NCBI GenBank assembly: GCA_946811185.2
Contig: OX328112.1
Coordinates: forward strand, 34,235,323-34,299,322
Origin: Hippopus hippopus
Taxonomy: Eukaryota > Mollusca > Bivalvia > Cardiida > Cardiidae
Length of the DNA stretch: 64,000 nucleotides
Reading direction: 5' to 3'
Shown here: positions 21,426 to 32,200 of the stretch, one piece after another
Position numbering within the stretch: the stretch's first letter is position 1
Layout of the letters: each line of letters begins with the position of its first letter
Program-made: the position numbers and the translations under genes
The notes under the pieces: generated by a model
The model's input: only the letters and a program-made list of their open reading frames with translations
The model's database searches: none
Told to the model about the DNA's origin: nothing

Positions 21426-22154
21426 TCAATACGAGCGACATAAATCATTTCTGGGATAAATAGATCTAGATCTATCCAATAATTCAAACGACAAGCTAGA
21501 TCTTGAAATCATGCGGTTTTGAGTTCGAATCACAGCTTTGCCAAAAACTAATATTTAAGGTTTATCAAAGTCATTGCAATAGAATATATTGTTCTCTCGT
21601 AGATCTAGATGTATATATATGAACCATGCGAACCAGAGCAGCTGTCATGGCGGCCAGTGCACCTGTCAATGCTTTCCCTGAAGTTTCTTTAATCAGCGTG
21701 CATAGATTGCCCTAAATCATTTGTTGCTCTTTCTTTCTTTTTTCTTATCTGCTTTCCTACATGTCCATTGTCGAAACAATGATCAGCGGTGTCGCAATGA
21801 TTTGATAGAATACTTGGAAATGTATTAGCTTTTAAAATATCGGGTAGATTTGGATATCTGGTTTATGACTGACAAAAAATATCTTACAGATCTATCAATA
21901 AGCTTTCATAACATACAAATAAATATAGATCTAGATTCTATACAGATCTATTAGAAAAGAAATAACAAACTCAAAATTCGGCTTTCTTTATAAATGGCAC
22001 TTTGAACCATTCAAAACACCATAGTACGTTACCAACTGACACATGACGTTAGTTACTACATACTGACATCAAGTACTGCTTTTGGTTATACAGATCAAAA
22101 TCTAGCTAAAATATTGAAAGGAAAAAGGAAATTTATATTTGATAACCAACCTGT
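21426..22154. other. Diverged SINE body and unassigned sequence
   Basis: CATGGCGGCCAGTGCACCTG and CCTGAAGTTTCTTTAATC (21,645-21,700) match the body of the SINE at 4.6 kb without a tRNA head. The rest shows nothing recognisable. Confidence 0.5.
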
Positions 22155-22157
22155 CTG

Positions 22158-22375
22158 TAACCGTTTACCAAACAACACCTAGCTAAAACTTCCCAGAGAA
22201 AGGTTTTTGAAAACATTGTTGGAAAAGAAGAAAATGCTGGTCAGCATTTCCCCTCTTCCTACGATGTTTACTACCCTTTAAAAGACAAAATTCATCAATT
22301 GAATCACATTTAATTTGTCGTCTACAAATATTTCATACTGGACCCGTCTCATTTTTTTTGCCATTTTGGTAGAGT
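22158..22375 (-). repeat. Family C MITE, diverged
   Basis: CCGTTTACCAAACAACAC at the left, GAAGAAAATGCTGGTCAGCA as a collapsed hairpin apex and TTTTGGTAGAGTT at the right. Confidence 0.75.
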
Positions 22376-22379
22376 TGAA

Positions 22380-22850
22380 GTGTTTATGGTTTTAATGAGT
22401 TGTGATCGAGAACTGGATTAAGTGTAAAAAGGTGTGAAAATTACTTTAAGCCATGTAATGAATAGTAAAGGGGCGGTATTCATTCTTGGTTGGTTTATTA
22501 CTTCTTTTTATAAATAACAAATCAGATGATGTTAAAAGAAAAATGTCGTCTATGATTTTAGATTACATAGACAAATTGAAATAACGAGGAAAAAAATCAA
22601 AGGAATTTAATCTTCTATTTATATTCTTCTGGAAACCGTTTCAACGAAAAATAGAAATAATATAAAAAAGCATAGTAAACCAGACAATGCAACTCATTTA
22701 CAAATCAGATGCGAGGTCCCTCACGGGATCACCATCTCATATTTTTACATAGGCCTGTCAAGTTTAGTCCTGAAGTCCCCAAATGCAACCATGACTGTGG
22801 CTACGTTAGGTGGCCAATACCATGACACTTACTGACGACCAACAACTACA
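22380..22850. other. No recognisable feature
   Basis: AT-rich sequence with no repeat shared in the window and no supported exon. Confidence 0.4.
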
Positions 22851-22854
22851 TGTA

Positions 22855-23112
22855 ACTTGACGGTTGTGGGGCAAAGACAGACATCTCGGAACGGCTGACT
22901 TTGGATCATACTCAATCCTTAGTAACGGCTAACTCGAGGTAATGCTTTGCCTTACTGACAAGAACTAGACTAACACTGCGACGTTAACTTGACTGTTATA
23001 GGGCGAAGACAGACATCTCGGAACGGCTGACTTTGGATTACATTAAATCCTTAGTAACGGCCATCTCGAGGTTAAGCTTCGCCTTTCAACAAGTACTAGA
23101 TGTATTCTGCGA
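22855..23112. repeat. Tandem duplication of ~130 bp
   Basis: Two copies of a block marked by GACAGACATCTCGGAACGGC, CTGACTTTGGAT and CCTTAGTAACGGC. The copies differ at scattered positions. Confidence 0.85.
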
Positions 23113-23164
23113 CCATATCACATGACAACTGCTACAGACTTACCTTGTGGGAAAGTTTTTTTTA

Positions 23165-23525
23165 TTCTCCTTCCTTGACACTCATTCTATACTGACAGAC
23201 AGAATAACAGAGGTAGAGAGCGGAAGGGATGAGAGGAAAATGGATGGGAGAGAGAAGAAGAAGACAGCAGCCGAGTGAAAGAAGGAGAGTGGTAAGAGAG
23301 GGTTGGGTGAGAGTGTTGAGAGAGATGTGGAAGAGAGCGACCGGGTGATAGAAGGAGACTGGCAAGAGGAGGATGGGAGAGAGAAGTGAGAGAGATATGG
23401 AAGCAGGAGAGGGGTGGGGGAGTATGCTGAGAAAGTGACTGGGTGAAAGTAGGAGAGTGGTAAAAGAGAGAAGAAGGATGTGATAGAGGGGATTAGATAG
23501 AGAAAAAGAAGAGAGACGGGAGGAA
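23165..23525. repeat. GA-rich degenerate tandem repeat
   Basis: Purine-rich strand with repeated GAAAGAAGGAGAGTGGTAAG and GAGAGATGTGGAAG blocks about 85-90 bp apart. No credible gene on either strand. Confidence 0.85.
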
Positions 23526-23614
23526 TAAGATAATTAGCTTGTTGACCCGTGTTTTCGACCCGTTTAGCATTGATTATCGCGCATGCGCATAAATGATATC
23601 ATATTAGATCTAGC

Positions 23615-23820
23615 TGACTTTACCTGTCCCAGAGTTTCTTTAATCAGAGTGCGTCGATTGCCAAAACCAGATTATTTCTAGCTTTTTTTTCTTTCTTTCC
23701 CATCTTCTTTCCTACACGTCCATCAGTGAAACTGTGATCAGTGTAGACAGAGGAATGAATTCTTTCGCAATGACTAAACCTATCATCAATCCTAGGAAAT
23801 AAATTCACTAAGTTATCGAA
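23615..23820 (-). mobile_element. SINE body without tRNA head
   Basis: CCCAGAGTTTCTTTAATCAG, TCCTACACGTCCATCAGTGA and CTATCATCAATCCTAGG match the body of the 4.6-kb SINE. The head and its B box are missing. Confidence 0.6.
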
Positions 23821-23899
23821 TAGATATCCAGCTTACGGAATTAAAAAAAAAAAAAATAGATTTATCAACAAGCTTTCATATCATTTAAATAAATATGTT

Positions 23900-24155
23900 T
23901 GAGCCATGTTCTGGCAAAACGGGAGTTTATGCATCTCATTTATGTATGATACCGAGTAAGTCATCACATAATTATAGATTCATATTGTATGATGACCGAC
24001 TGAATTACGAGGCATGCATACTGGTCCTTTGACATGCAGAAAATTTATCAATAGCAAAAAATAGCCCAGGTCAGCTTGTGCGGACTGCATAGGCTGTCCT
24101 TTATCGATAGTTTTTGGCAGAAGCAATAAGCCTCCTTTTCACAGATCATAGCTCA
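23900..24155. repeat. Family B MITE
   Basis: GAGCCATGTTCTGGCAAAAC to CACAGATCATAGCTCAT, with central CAGCTTGTGCGGACTGCATA then GGCTG. Confidence 0.85.
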
Positions 24156-24158
24156 TTT

Positions 24159-24196
<38 letters not shown>
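24156..24196. repeat. (GAAA)n microsatellite
   Basis: About ten copies of GAAA immediately after the family B end. Confidence 0.97.
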
Positions 24197-25015
24197 GGTA
24201 GAATGCACTTTAGCGGACACACTTCGGCCATTGTATTATTTTGTCAATAACGTCTCCGCATTATTTGTTATCCATTTGATTTGACACGCGACTTTTAAGC
24301 TGAAAATAAGCAGGGGTGTGAGGGCGGCAGCCCCCAAGTAGAAATTAAGTACTTATCTAATGTATGTATGTGTCTCAGTATTTATTTGTCCGCTAAAGTG
24401 CAGTTGACACCCCCCCCCCCCACCAAAAAACAAAACAAAACAAAACAAAACAACCTAAAACTAAATCCGGCTTCTTCTATAAATGGCATTTTGAAGCAGT
24501 CAAAAAACTAGTTTTGTCATTGGTTCTTCGCCACAATATTTTCCGCGAAAAAAAAACGGCTCATAAAATAGTATGATTAATGACGTCATCATTTTCTAGC
24601 ATAGATCATTGCGTATATTTATACAAAAATAGGCGTTTTATACGCTGAAAGTAAGTAGGAAATTAGAAAGATCTGTACTCATTAAACTAACGATGGTTTT
24701 TCAGTAATAAACGATCGGTAGATAATTTTTATCATATTTCACCAATCAAGTAAATGTGCGAAAGATTGTGATACGTGTGACGCTGTGCGACAAACCGGAA
24801 GACACACACATTTTAGTCATCCCCTTCTAGATTTAGACTAAAATTCAGAACGAAGTCAGAATTTTATTTTTAAAAATCTAGAACGGTGTTTCCGCAAAAC
24901 GAGCTCAATGGTTTCTTTCTCTTACAGGGAAATGCTCAGCATTCTTGTCAATGTGTAAAATTTCTGTATATTGCTGTTTTCGTTCTGATCTGTTAAAGCT
25001 GCTGTACAAAAAGAT
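24197..25015. other. No recognisable feature
   Basis: Includes a C11 homopolymer near 24,411 and a (CAAAA)n stretch near 24,425. No supported exon or shared repeat. Confidence 0.4.
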
Positions 25016-25019
25016 AAAC

Positions 25020-25105
25020 CGAGCCCAAGTGGCGCAGTCGGTATCGTACAGGACTTGAGAACAGAGGGGTGGCTGGCCCGAATCCCTATCTTGGCCATTT
25101 TTTTT
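25020..25105 (+). mobile_element. tRNA-like SINE head
   Basis: GAGCCCAAGTGGCGCAGTCG gives an A-box region and GGCCCGAATCCC a B-box-like region; TTGGCC then T-rich sequence follow. Related to the minus-strand head at 4.9 kb. Confidence 0.6.
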
Positions 25106-25214
25106 TTCCGAGGCTTGATGATAGTCACTGTGACATGATTCATTTCTCTCGATCGAATCATATTCTATCCTGTGGTTACAATAGGACTTTGTTAAGAAAA
25201 ACAAATGAACACTG

Positions 25215-25765
25215 TGCTGTAATAAGGGGGTTTAATGCATCTGCAGGCTGACCTAGGTCGAAATGTTCTGCTTTTTGTAAATTTTCGGCATTTCCAAGGA
25301 CCATTCTACCTCAGGATCACCCGGTTGTTAGACAAAATAGATTTTACGGGTCTATAATTATAATTATGATAAATTTGCTTGGTGCAATGCATCAAAGAGA
25401 TGCATTAAGCCTCTTTCGCCAAAGTATGGCACATTCAATTGACAATTTTGTCTAAAAATTGACTGAATCTGGAAGAAGAGTGGTCCTTGGACACGCAGAA
25501 AATTGACCAAAAGCAAAAATCTTCGACCAACGTCAGCCTGTGCGGACTGCGCAGGATAACACTGGTCGAAAAGTTTTGATTAAGCCTCATTAAGCCCCTT
25601 TCGCCAGAGTATGGTAAATTCAATTGACCATTTAATCTAAAGATTGACTGAATCTCGAGGAAGGGTGGTCCTTGGACATGCAGAACATTGACCAAAAGCA
25701 AACTGTTTCGAACTAGGTCAGCCTGCTCAGGCTGACATGGGTTGATACTTTTTGCAGGTGCATGG
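25215..25765. repeat. Two or three family B copies in series
   Basis: Repeated blocks: GCATTAAGCCTCTTTCGCCA near 25,402, ATTAAGCCCCTTTCGCCAGA near 25,588, and central pieces CAGCCTGTGCGGACTGCGCA (25,525) and CAGCCTGCTCAGGCTGACA (25,720). Confidence 0.8.
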
Positions 25766-26069
25766 CTCAAATATTTTGTGTTAAAAGTCGGTGGTTTGGC
25801 TAAAATGTCTCTGAAAACTTCGGAATGCTTAGATGTAAGATTTGTACAGCAAGTTCTAAGAAAGAGTGATGTTATAAGGTTCACGACGAACGCCTTTCAT
25901 CTGAGTTATATCACGGGGACAATTGTCTTGTAGTTTCTTCAGAGTTATACCCTTGCTAGGCTGGGGGCTCTGCAATGCTTTGCCCAAAGGCATTCCAGCT
26001 TGCCGAATGCCGTTATCGAAAATCAAACCTAGGTTTTCCGGATATCCTATGCCTTAAACATTTAGACAG
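25766..26069. other. No firm feature
   Basis: Part of a SINE-like body is visible near 25,950-26,030 (TGCTAGGCTGGGGGCTCTGC and TTGCCCAAAGGC) without a head. Confidence 0.4.
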
Positions 26070-26071
26070 AG

Positions 26072-26293
26072 AGCTGATTGATTGAATAGTGTTTTACACC
26101 ACTTTCAACATTATTTCAGTCATATCATGGTGAGAGCTCACATATTCATGTATTTCCTGGGTCTTACCAGTACTAGGCTGTAGCTCTGAAGTGTCTTGCC
26201 CATGGACACTCCCACGAAAGACCCAGTGAGGCTCGAACCCGTGGCCTCCAGTTCACGAGTCCTACACTTTACCAACGAGCCAGGCAGGACCCG
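26072..26293 (-). mobile_element. tRNA-derived SINE (inverted partner of the copy at 26.8 kb)
   Basis: Minus-strand head near 26,225-26,293 with B box GGTTCGAGCC and A-box-like TGGCTCGTTGGTAAAG. The body includes TGTATTTCCTGGGTC. The tail GATTGATTGAATAGTG is at the left. Confidence 0.8.
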
Positions 26294-26294
26294 T

Positions 26295-26506
26295 TTAACC
26301 CTTATCCTGCGAAATAGCTAAGATAAATTTTCAATTCGATAGTAAAAACACAGATACTGCTATTTCAAAGTTATGTTTTGGGGAATAAAATCTCCTTATC
26401 GGACAGTGTAGATCCAAGATCAGACTGCACGTTCTGTGCAGTCTGATCTTGGATCTACACTGTCCGCAAAACGTCAGTGAGTCGCGCTTAGCAGCCTAAT
26501 AGTTAA
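26295..26506. repeat. Family D MITE, nearly complete
   Basis: TTAACCCTTATCCTGCGAAA to AGCAGCCTAATAGTTAA, so TTAA stands at both edges. The hairpin GATCCAAGATCAGACTGCAC / GTGCAGTCTGATCTTGGATC is perfect apart from the apex. The best-preserved copy in the window. Confidence 0.92.
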
Positions 26507-26790
26507 GACAAAGGGATGACCGTTGAGAACTATTGACGGAAAAATCGCACGAAATTAGGAAGATGACGTTTCCTCTCGTCATATTTATCTTTCCAATAAA
26601 CTTGAGATGGGCTTTGTTTCCGAGTTGGAGACAACTTTGTCCATTGATACATTACTAGGTAGCCCGAGAAAACACTGTAAAACAGGGAGAAATTTTCGTG
26701 ACAAATTCCCCTATTTCAGCAGTACAGTATTACATACATTATTTGAAAGAGGTTAATTCCAAGTTTTCTATTCGTGTCTTTTGTAGTTCA
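26507..26790. other. No recognisable feature
   Basis: No exon, RNA gene or shared repeat seen. Confidence 0.4.
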
Positions 26791-26794
26791 GTTG

Positions 26795-26992
26795 GGGTCC
26801 TGCATGGCTCAGTGGTAAAGTTTAGTATTCGTGACCTGGAGGCCCAGGGTTAGAGCCTCACGGGATCCGCTGGGCTTTTCGTGGGAGTGTACGGGTCAAA
26901 CCCAGGAAATACATGAATATATGAGCTTAGGCCGTGATATGACTGAAATTATATTAAAAGCGGCATAAAACACCAATTAATCAACCAATGTG
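26795..26992 (+). mobile_element. tRNA-derived SINE
   Basis: Head GGGTCCTGCATGGCTCAGTG (A box) and AGGGTTAGAGCC (B box, one change), body GGGTCAAACCCAGGAAATAC, tail GGCATAAAACACCAATTAAT. Same family as the minus-strand copies at 26.1 kb and the plus-strand copy at 38.8 kb. Confidence 0.82.
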
Positions 26993-27356
26993 GTTCAGCT
27001 TAAGTCTGCCTATTCGTAAAGGGCAAAGTGATTCAAGTTACTTCTTTCCGCCACTTATATGTACGTGCATTTTGTAGGGTTGTACGTCAGTCTGGCACAG
27101 CAACTTGTATAATCATTCTAAACCTGCAGGCACTGTGTAGCTAGCAATCTATCCAGATAGTGGGGTATGTTCTTTTAACTAATTTTACCAGAATAACGTT
27201 ACTATATATTTTTTTTTTGATCGTCAACACTGAAAGCAATTGCGGAGTTCTTTTTACTATCTTAACCAGAATACAATATTTTTTTTTTTAATAGTCAACA
27301 TTGAAAAGAATTGCGGATGACATTTTGTGTCTTTGTGAGATTCCACTCGCTGATAA
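26993..27356. other. Unassigned; short tandem duplication inside
   Basis: Two copies of about 75 bp near 27,178-27,325, marked by TTTACTATCTTAACCAGAAT and GTCAACATTGAAAAGAATTG. Otherwise nothing recognisable. Confidence 0.5.
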
Positions 27357-27359
27357 ACG

Positions 27360-27523
27360 GGGCATGTTCTGTGAAAAAGGGGGCTTAATGCATTTGTAAA
27401 AAGTATCGACCCAGGTCAGCCTGCGCAGTCCGCGCAGGCTGACCTGGGCCGAAACTTTTTGCTATCAGTCAATTTTGTGCATACCAACGTATCAGTCTTC
27501 CTCATGATTTAGTCAGTTTCTTA
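27360..27523. repeat. Family B MITE, left part with perfect hairpin
   Basis: ATGTTCTGTGAAAAAGGGGG, then GACCCAGGTCAGCCTGCGCA and its complement, then CTTTTTGCTATCAGTCAATT. It ends abruptly where the family R repeat begins. Confidence 0.88.
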
Positions 27524-27872
27524 AAGATATACCTTTACTCGTTTTCATTCAGGTTTTTAACGAGTTTCATCTTTATTTCATGAAACCGCTTGTATAATCA
27601 TTCTTGTATCTTCATGCCAAATGTTGCACCTCACGGTTTCAAGGTAGGACAGATTATGATGGATAGAAAATGTATTTCATTCTCTGGAGGCTATCCAAGA
27701 CATCACGACCACAGTTTCCGGTTTTAAATCGAAGACAAATCGCTTGAATTTCTTTATCCCATACACCTTATATTGATTTTTATCTATATTTTACACAGTT
27801 GACTAGATTCTACACGTTATCAAGTTTTAACGGCGTTTGTTTGATCTCTGGCTGTAAAGATGTATCTTTAAA
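27524..27872. repeat. Family R repeat, copy 2
   Basis: Direct copy of 4,006-4,347. It starts TTAAAGATATACCTTTACTC and ends GTAAAGATGTATCTTTAAA, a terminal inverted repeat of about 18 bp. Confidence 0.82.
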
Positions 27873-27956
27873 ACGCAATTTCAAGATTTAATAAATATAT
27901 CCAAGAAAATGTAGCTTATAGGTTACGACTACATTTAGTCAATTTCACCATATATT

Positions 27957-28215
27957 GGCCTGCAGCACGCGAAAAAAGGTATTCGGACATTTGCGTAAAG
28001 TGTCGTCTCGGATGAGCCTGCGCAGTCCGCACAGGCTAATCCGAAACGACACTTTCCGTTATTATGTAATTTTCTGTTTTGTGCGAGTCTACTGTGGGAC
28101 AAAATCTAATGTAGTCGTAAAGTGCCGTCTCCGATTAGCCTGCGCGGAGTGTGCAGGCTGATCCGATACAACACTTTGCGCAAATGTCCGAATGCCCCTT
28201 TTTGCGTGTTGCAAG
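27957..28215. repeat. Family E element, complete
   Basis: GGCCTGCAGCACGCG to GCGTGTTGCAAGCT, with two internal hairpins centred on GCCTGCGCAGTCCGCACAGG and GCCTGCGCGGAGTGTGCAGG. Flanks TATAT and TATAT could be a target duplication. Confidence 0.9.
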
Positions 28216-28349
28216 CTATATAGGACCATCATGGGCCTCTTATTTACAGTTCTATCGTTTTGTTTCTAATTCTACTAGTATATTATTCTGAAAATTCTTT
28301 CAAATTACTTACTCAGATGATATGAAACAGTTTCTATCGACATGACATT

Positions 28350-28572
28350 AAACTTTTACAAAACGACAAAATTTTAGACGTCTTCTAATCGAAAGCATTT
28401 ACAGACAACAGATGAAAGTGGTCCAGATAATGGTCTTTTTTTTTTTTTGAGAAGGTAGAAAACAATGTGGGAAAAAGAGAAAATGCTGGTTACCAGCATT
28501 TTCTCATTTTTCCACAATGTTTTCAAAAGCTTTCTTTCTTATTATCATTAAAACTCGAGACTGCGTGGTTTT
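28350..28572 (+). repeat. Family C MITE
   Basis: AAACTTTTACAAAACGACAA at the left and complete hairpin GAGAAAATGCTGGTTACCAG. The right end runs straight into a family J element at GCGTGGT. Confidence 0.85.
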
Positions 28573-28797
28573 GCCTACTTCGTTTAACTTGACCTGGGTT
28601 AACATCATTTGCATTAACCAGAATTCTATTTTTACCCCCAGCATCGCACGGGGCTGCCTTCGGCATTTGTTCGGAATAGTCACGGAAATATTCCGTAACT
28701 TCAGCGAAGGCGAACTAAACATTCCGAGTAGTAGTCGGACTTCTATTTATATGCTTACTTATATATTCAGCATAAAGGTCAGGAACAGGTTAAATAA
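28573..28797. repeat. Family J MITE
   Basis: CCTACTTCGTTTAACTTGAC to GGAACAGGTTAAATAAAGTA. Internal marks are ATCGCACGGGGCTGCCTTCG and TATATTCAGCATAAAGGTCA. Confidence 0.88.
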
Positions 28798-29065
28798 AGT
28801 ATTGTTTACTTCAATTAACCTCACCAAGGTCAACGTCATTTACATAAATTAAAATTCTATTTTTATCCTCGGCATCGCACGGGGCTGACTTCGGCATAAA
28901 TATTATGTCCCGAATGGTCACGGAAATATTTAGTACGGTATGCGCAAAATCAATTGCTTACCTGTACCTTCCTGTGTATATATTAACTTCCCGAATAATG
29001 GTCGGAGTTCTGTTTATATGCCTACTTACTTACCTATTCAGCATAAAGGTCGGGAACAGGAGTAG
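28798..29065. repeat. Second family J MITE in tandem
   Basis: Begins TTGTTTACTTCAATTAACCT and repeats ATCGCACGGGGCTGACTTCG; ends GGTCGGGAACAGGAGTAGG. The two copies lie head to tail. Confidence 0.88.
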
Positions 29066-29186
29066 GTAATAGGTTATATTGGGATAAATTGAAATATGAA
29101 CCCCTTTTAAAAACGCAAATTATGTCAACGCTCAAATCCTTTCGGCTTGGGGACATCGATTCTGTAAATTTGCTTGTTTCATTCAG

Positions 29187-29278
29187 GTGCTAGTTGGACC
29201 AAAAGAGTAAAAAGACCATGTTTCGTATGCTGATCGTTCCGTTGTTTTTGTGTCCCGTCTTGTTGGCATTGCACAGAG
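29187..29278 (+). CDS. C-type lectin exon 1: start codon and signal peptide
   Basis: An acceptor TTTGCTTGTTTCATTCAG precedes this exon, so an untranslated exon probably lies upstream. In-frame TAG at 29,191-29,193 precedes ATG at 29,218. Coding part: MFRMLIVPLFLCPVLLALHR, 20 residues, a hydrophobic secretion signal. The donor is GTAAAT after one nucleotide of the next codon. Confidence 0.88.
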
Positions 29279-32200
29279 GTAAATATAACTAAGTGTAGAC
29301 GTATAGTTATAAGTGTAGATGCATGGTACCAAGAGGGTCATCACATAGTAATGAACTCATAAAATCTGTTTTGTCTAACAACCTACTGAATCATGAGATG
29401 GACTGGTACTTTGACATGCAGAAAATTTAAAAGTAGCAAAATGGTTTGACCCATGTCAGCCTGCGCGGACTGCGCAGGCTGACATGGGCCAATACGTTTT
29501 GCAGACGCATTGAACTCTCTGTTCACAGTGAGTTGCTAATTTCTAATTACTGGTTTGATAAAATCCATTTTGTCTAAGAACTGACTGAATCCTGAGGCAG
29601 AATGATCCTTGGACATGCAGAAAATTGACCATTAGCAAAAAGTTTCGGTCCAAGTCAGCCTGTGAGACTTTTTGCAGATGCATTAAACCCCATTTCCGCA
29701 GAGCTATGGTCAGAAAAATATAGGGGAAAAATAATGAAGCTTAAGCCACCGACAATGAGATCGTGGAATATCGGCCAATGTCGGTCAAAATCGGTACTCT
29801 ACGCACAGCTATCGTGTTGCCTGTACTAGTTTTTGATGGATACAATATACTTTGCTGTAAAGGTCAGTTTCGGTCAAACGGAAAGAGCAAGTGTTATGTA
29901 AAGTTTTATCACTGTTTTTGTGGCACTAAAGAAGTGGATATCAAGGAAAGCAGAGCGAGATCAGGGTTAATGCTTATAACACTTATGTCGTGCTCACCTA
30001 AGCTGAGCATCAAATTTTGATGTTGTATATTTGATAAACCTTATAAAGTAACTTTTGAACATAAACCCCTAGGCCGCTAAGCGCGACTCAAGAACCTTTT
30101 GCGGACAGTGTAGATCAAGATCAGACTGCATAGAACTACACTGTCCGATAAGGAAATATCGTTCCCCCGAAAAATACTTTTGAAATAGCAAAATTTGGGT
30201 TTTTGTTATCGGGTTGAAATTTTCATTTTACTTATTTGGCAGGATAAAGGTTTATGCTTTTCTTTGTCTCTGTCAATTTAATCAAAGTCTTCATTTCAGA
30301 TTTTCATATCGTCTTTAAGCATCAATGAGACATACAAGTGTGAGCATGGAATCAGCTGAGCATGTATTCAAGTTTCATAAGCACGGGTACTGATTTTGGA
30401 TGGTCGTGGTCTTCATTCTAGCTAGACGACATCAAATATCAAGATAGTATGGGAAAGGATATAGAGGCTATTTTTTTTTTCGGTGAAAGATCGAAATTTA
30501 TTTCATCCAGTGAGCATCATCGGTGGTGAAAATATTACCGATGATGTTTACTCGATGAAATAACTTTCGATCTTTAACCAAACAAATATTCTATTTATTT
30601 CATGCGTCTAACCCTTTTTTTCGGGTTTACATCAAAATCCAGTTCAGTTCTTTTCGGTAATTCCCCGTGGCGTACCCCCTTCGCATAACAACGCATTACA
30701 ATATTACGTAAAGCGCGAGAAATGTAAGGTAAATTACGTCATATTTCCTTCTGGTTGAGTGGCATGCGCAATTTTACCTAGGTAACTAGTGCGCGTGAAC
30801 TACTGTGTCTGCCTTCAGTTGAAGAGTTAGAAACTAAATCGGTATTAATTTTTTCACTGGTCGTAACCATGAAATATCAAAAAATATTCCACTGTTGTTT
30901 TTCGATAAACAACTGGAAAGCATAAAATAATTATCCATCTCTTTTTTTTTTAATTCATGTTAATTTTTCAGGACAAAATGCTAGCAATGCGAGCGCAATT
31001 GATGAAACATTCCAAGTGCAAGGGACACAATCCATGGACGATGATAGATCGAGTGATTCGGAGACAATGGTCTATCTGGCAGCCAACGTGAACAGAGCTC
31101 GTAAGATGTATATTGCATAAAATAAATGGATTCTTGCTTCGTCGTTTTGTCCTAAATCTACACAGTCCACAAAAGGAAATTTTTTTTTCTTTTAATATTC
31201 TTAAGTTTGAACCTTACTTTACCATTACAACTTTTAACCACTATGAAGTCTACAGCAAAGCCAAATGACCGACTCTTTTGTACGTTTTGAAAGTAATGCA
31301 CTGACCAGCCAAATTGATATGAAATCTATTTCGACATACTGTCTACCAATCATCAGAATAATTTTTTTTATTCTAGTGCCTGTGACCTTGTCGACCAATC
31401 AAATTTTGAATCGGATTTTTTCGCATTTCATTGGAAATCAATTTTAACTATTTACTGAAAGACAAAATTTCAGACTTGTCCATATTGAAACATTTGCAGA
31501 CAACAAATTCAGTGTGGCTAAAACGGTACTTAAGGGGAAAAAACATAATAGGAAAATAAGAAAATGCTGTATACCAGCATTTCTTCCTTTCCCACCATGT
31601 TTTCATATGTCTTCTTTTGAAGGGTCGTTTAAAACTTGGGATTGTATTCTAAAGGGTTAGACAATAGCAAACATAATGACTGACGTCATCCCGTGTGATC
31701 CAGCATCTACAGAAGTTTTCCCTTCGCTATATTTAGAGCCGATGAAGTATTCATTTGCTATATTTAGATCACAGGAATTACCCATTCGCTATATTTATGT
31801 TAGAGCCAATGAATGCCACATAGTCTGAAATGTACTGATTTTGACTTTTTTTCAGGTTGTCCAAGAGGATTTACGCAGAAGGCAAAGATGTGCTATTTCC
31901 TTGGTACAAATAAAGTCACGTGGTACGAGGCTCTGGTAAGAACTGTTATGAACTTACTTAATTTATAGGCACTTAACACCAAAGATATTTCCACTTTAAA
32001 ATAATAACATGGATCAAACGACAAATTGACGTGGCTCAAATGATTGGAATCGATTTTTGTAAAGGGAATAAAACATCTCTGGACAAGGTGAAATGCTTGT
32101 TATTAGCATTATCTCCCTTACTTTGTCAGTCTAATATACAACGATTGCTTTGTCAGTCCAGTATCTCACTGGTACTCTGTCAGTCCAATATCTCACTGGT

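Noticed and set aside
29763..30020. 85-codon frame with CYVKFYHCFC inside lectin intron 1
   Set aside because: Would need a GTG start or an unsupported splice acceptor; lectin exons 1 and 2 join in phase without it.
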